Made by a program: the position numbers and the translations under genes. A stretch of DNA of 5,730 bases from Pseudomonadota bacterium (GTDB lineage Bacteria; Pseudomonadota; Gammaproteobacteria; Steroidobacterales; Steroidobacteraceae). The notes under the pieces were generated by a model. It saw only the letters and a list, made by a program, of their open reading frames with translations. It did no database searches and was not told the origin of the DNA. The stretch spans positions 1 through 5,730 of the forward strand of contig JAJZLX010000485.1 in assembly GCA_021850555.1 (NCBI GenBank), written 5' to 3'. Of the stretch, positions 4,590-5,730 are shown piece after piece; the first letter of the stretch is position 1; every line of letters starts with the position of its first letter.

Positions 4590-4830
4590 GATCAGGAGTT
4601 TGGCGCGACTTCAGGGCGGCGGTGCCGGGGATGTAGGACCGCGGAGCTCTACCCATGGTTGTGTTGCTCTCCGTCGAGAGGAACGGCCGCGGCACGGAGA
4701 GGCGAGGCAGATATTGCGCAAGGTACGGGGTAGCGTTGCGTCATGGATTCGGTTGGATATGAGAGTTTGGAGGGGCTTAGGACCTGAAGAGCTGCGGCGG
4801 GTACGCGACCGTGTCGTCAACAGGACTGCG
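4590..4830. other. about 240 bp without a recognisable gene
   Basis: This lies between the 4011 gene and the tail of the decayed vapC. A TTG-initiated reading on + from 4600 has no family match and shadow-like composition. A short + reading from ATG 4743 (MDSVGYESLEGLRT) ends after 14 codons and could be decayed coding DNA. I see no terminator hairpin, RNA gene or repeat. One weak observation is a possible alternative C-terminus for the 4011 gene at 4592-4636. Confidence 0.4.
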
Positions 4831-5243
4831 TCATGCCGGTGTGAAGCGCTTCATGCCAGCGCGGCTGGCCGCGCGGCTCGGCGTCGGGCGTGGCCAGTGG
4901 CAGCATCGTGCGTGCGAGATTAAGAGACGTCGTAGGAGGACAGCCGATACCGGCGCGCGAGATCGAGCGTCTCATGCAGCGTCTTCGCATGCGCGGGATT
5001 GGGGAGGATGGGTGCGGCGCCGAGGCTGGTCAGAAATGCTTGGCTGCGACCCTCGAGCAAATCGCCTCGGGACTTGCATTGGGCAATGACGTTGGCAATC
5101 GCGAGACCCCAGGTGACGGGCACGTGCGCCGCGGCGTCCGGGTGGGTGAGCGTATCGAAGACCGCGGCGGCGTACTGCTGTCCCGCTCCGGTGTCCTCGA
5201 GCAGCCAGCTCAACGCGACCGAGGCGTCGAGGACGAACTTCAC
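4831..5243 (-). pseudogene. vapC: decayed VapC-type PIN-domain toxin
   Basis: From GTG 5243 the minus strand reads MKFVLDASVALSWLL, then the PIN core to RRYRLSSYDVS, and stops at TAA 4920-4922 after 107 aa. The missing C-terminus is still visible downstream with two frame changes: LARTMLPLATPDAE in the +1 frame, then RAASRAGMKRFTPA ending at TGA 4831-4833. An intact parent of about 136 aa is thus implied. Asp6 and Asp105 survive, but the mid-domain catalytic Glu (usual pattern W.LE.AN) is Ala48 in TWGLAIANVI, at codon GCG 5102-5100. VapC toxins are Mg-dependent ribonucleases needing this acidic cluster, so the product should be inactive. Its start overlaps the antitoxin stop by 4 nt (GTGA). 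Confidence 0.88.
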
Positions 5244-5488
5244 TGGCGACCTTCGTCGATCAATGCCTTGATATCGGCCTGTCGGCGCAGGGAAGGCGCG
5301 CCGGTATGCCTGGAACGCGTCGATCGCCGCCTTGGCATCCGCTCGCGGCGCCGTGACCGGCGGGCCGAGCTCCGCGACCGGTTTGCCGCGCTGGGTGACT
5401 GTGAAACGCCTGCCGCCTGCACCTGGCGCAGCTGCGGCAAGGTCGTCTGCGCCTGGTAGGCGCCGAACTCGCTCTTCACGGGGTCCAC
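5240..5488 (-). pseudogene. Phd/YefM-type antitoxin with two compensating frameshifts
   Basis: From GTG 5488 the frame begins VKSEFGAYQAQTTLPQLRQV and ends LRRQADIKALIDEGRQ, the start and end of a Phd/PrevF-type VapB antitoxin. The roughly 40 residues between are Arg/Ser-rich nonsense. In the adjacent frame the same DNA reads TVTQRGKPVAELGPPVTAP, then RADAKAAIDAFQAYRRAF, which is the true middle of the family. A loss of 1 nt near 5411-5417 and a net gain of 1 nt near 5290-5295 therefore cancel, keeping the ORF open at 82 codons while destroying the DNA-binding and linker regions. It overlaps the vapC start by 4 nt. Both genes of the pair are dead. Confidence 0.85.
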
Positions 5489-5496
5489 CGCATATC

Positions 5497-5519
5497 GGCC
5501 AGTTTATGGACCGGTTTAT
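5497..5519. repeat. tandem near-repeat upstream of the Phd antitoxin, candidate operator
   Basis: GGCCAGTTTAT (5497-5507) is followed immediately by GGACCGGTTTAT (5508-5519), two copies differing by one substitution and one extra base. They sit 9 nt upstream of the antitoxin's GTG and are the only AT-containing patch there. Phd-type antitoxins bind repeated sites overlapping their promoters, so this is plausibly the old operator/promoter of the dead pair. Confidence 0.4.
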
Positions 5520-5661
5520 CGGGTCCCGGGGAAGGGCTCGGACCCATGGGCGCGACGCCGACCTCCCCGATCATTGAAGTCCGGTTCTCGCCCCCGCGAG
5601 GTCTCCGTGATTGCCGAAGCCGGCGGCAGCTGCGATCCTTATGGATCGGTGAGGAGGTTTC
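5520..5661 (+). promoter_or_regulatory. manB leader with hairpin and strong ribosome site
   Basis: No gene is visible here. CGATCC (5633-5638) and GGATCG (5643-5648) form a perfect 6-bp hairpin with loop TTAT, ending 2 nt before the Shine-Dalgarno GAGGAGG (5651-5657), which lies 4 nt from the manB ATG. No well-spaced -35/-10 pair could be identified. Since the insert separates manB from manC, and the nearest insert genes point the other way, manB's promoter should be in or near this leader. Confidence 0.5.
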
Positions 5662-5730
5662 ATGCCCAATCTCAATGCCTTCAAGGCCTACGACATCCGC
5701 GGCCGCATTCCCGACGAGATCAACGAGTCG
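5662..5730 (+). CDS. manB: 5' end of phosphomannomutase / phosphoglucomutase
   Basis: The first 23 codons encode MPNLNAFKAYDIRGRIPDE and continue past the window edge. FKAYDIRGR is the N-terminal signature of the alpha-D-phosphohexomutase superfamily; this form (FKAYDIRGRIPDE.N) is typical of ManB/CpsG/AlgC-type phosphomannomutases. They convert mannose-6-P to mannose-1-P, the substrate of the ManC enzyme at the other edge. The start is set by GAGGAGG four bases upstream. The catalytic serine and the remaining domains are beyond the window, so phosphomannomutase versus dual phosphoglucomutase activity cannot be separated. Confidence 0.92.
   Translation, partial: MPNLNAFKAYDIRGRIPDEINES

Noticed and set aside
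4890..5459. 189-residue plus-strand open frame
   Set aside because: It is antisense to the vapC and Phd-antitoxin remnants, which have clear family motifs on the minus strand.
109..5661. Chromosomal integron cassette array (many small TA genes in a row)
   Set aside because: Genes lie on both strands, and I saw no paired GTTRRRY/RYYYAAC core sites with attC-like palindromes between them. Mobile-element scars explain the layout better.

Overview
The window is GC-rich and comes from a proteobacterium, most likely a gammaproteobacterium related to the Xanthomonadaceae. That guess rests on the style of the flanking sugar-nucleotide genes and on one lineage-looking hypothetical protein (4011..4589); it is inference. 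The two edges are recognisable housekeeping genes for GDP-mannose synthesis. Positions 1..108 are the 3' end of manC (mannose-1-phosphate guanylyltransferase/mannose-6-phosphate isomerase). Position 5662 starts manB/algC (phosphomannomutase). Such genes often lie side by side; here about 5.55 kb of accessory DNA separates them.

The insert is mostly a pile of toxin-antitoxin (TA) loci and mobile-element debris. Left to right: a decayed TnpB C-terminal fragment (minus strand); an intact TacA/TacT-type pair (DUF1778 antitoxin and GNAT acetyltransferase toxin) with a clear promoter and inverted-repeat operator; the 3' stub of a BrnA-like antitoxin; a 5'-truncated XRE/HigA-like antitoxin (minus); a SymE-like toxin domain on an unrecognised C-terminal extension, truncated at the same point as the XRE gene; a short unrecognised fragment; and an intact TumE/TumA pair (DUF6516 toxin and winged-HTH antitoxin).

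Then come a C-terminal stub of a PIN-domain toxin; the N-terminal core-binding part of a tyrosine recombinase; and the 5' end of an IS1380-like transposase gene (minus, frameshifted and truncated). These are followed by one apparently intact gene for a small, very basic, single-pass membrane protein of unknown function, and about 240 bp in which I see nothing. Last before manB is a fully decayed Phd/VapC pair (minus) whose toxin has lost its catalytic Glu and whose antitoxin carries two compensating frameshifts.

Only TacAT, TumEA and the 4011..4589 gene look intact. The remaining pieces are truncated or frameshifted and abut one another at sharp junctions, as expected if TA modules and transposons repeatedly inserted into one permissive gap and decayed. 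No tRNA, rRNA or CRISPR array is visible. No gene inside the insert looks related to polysaccharide synthesis.
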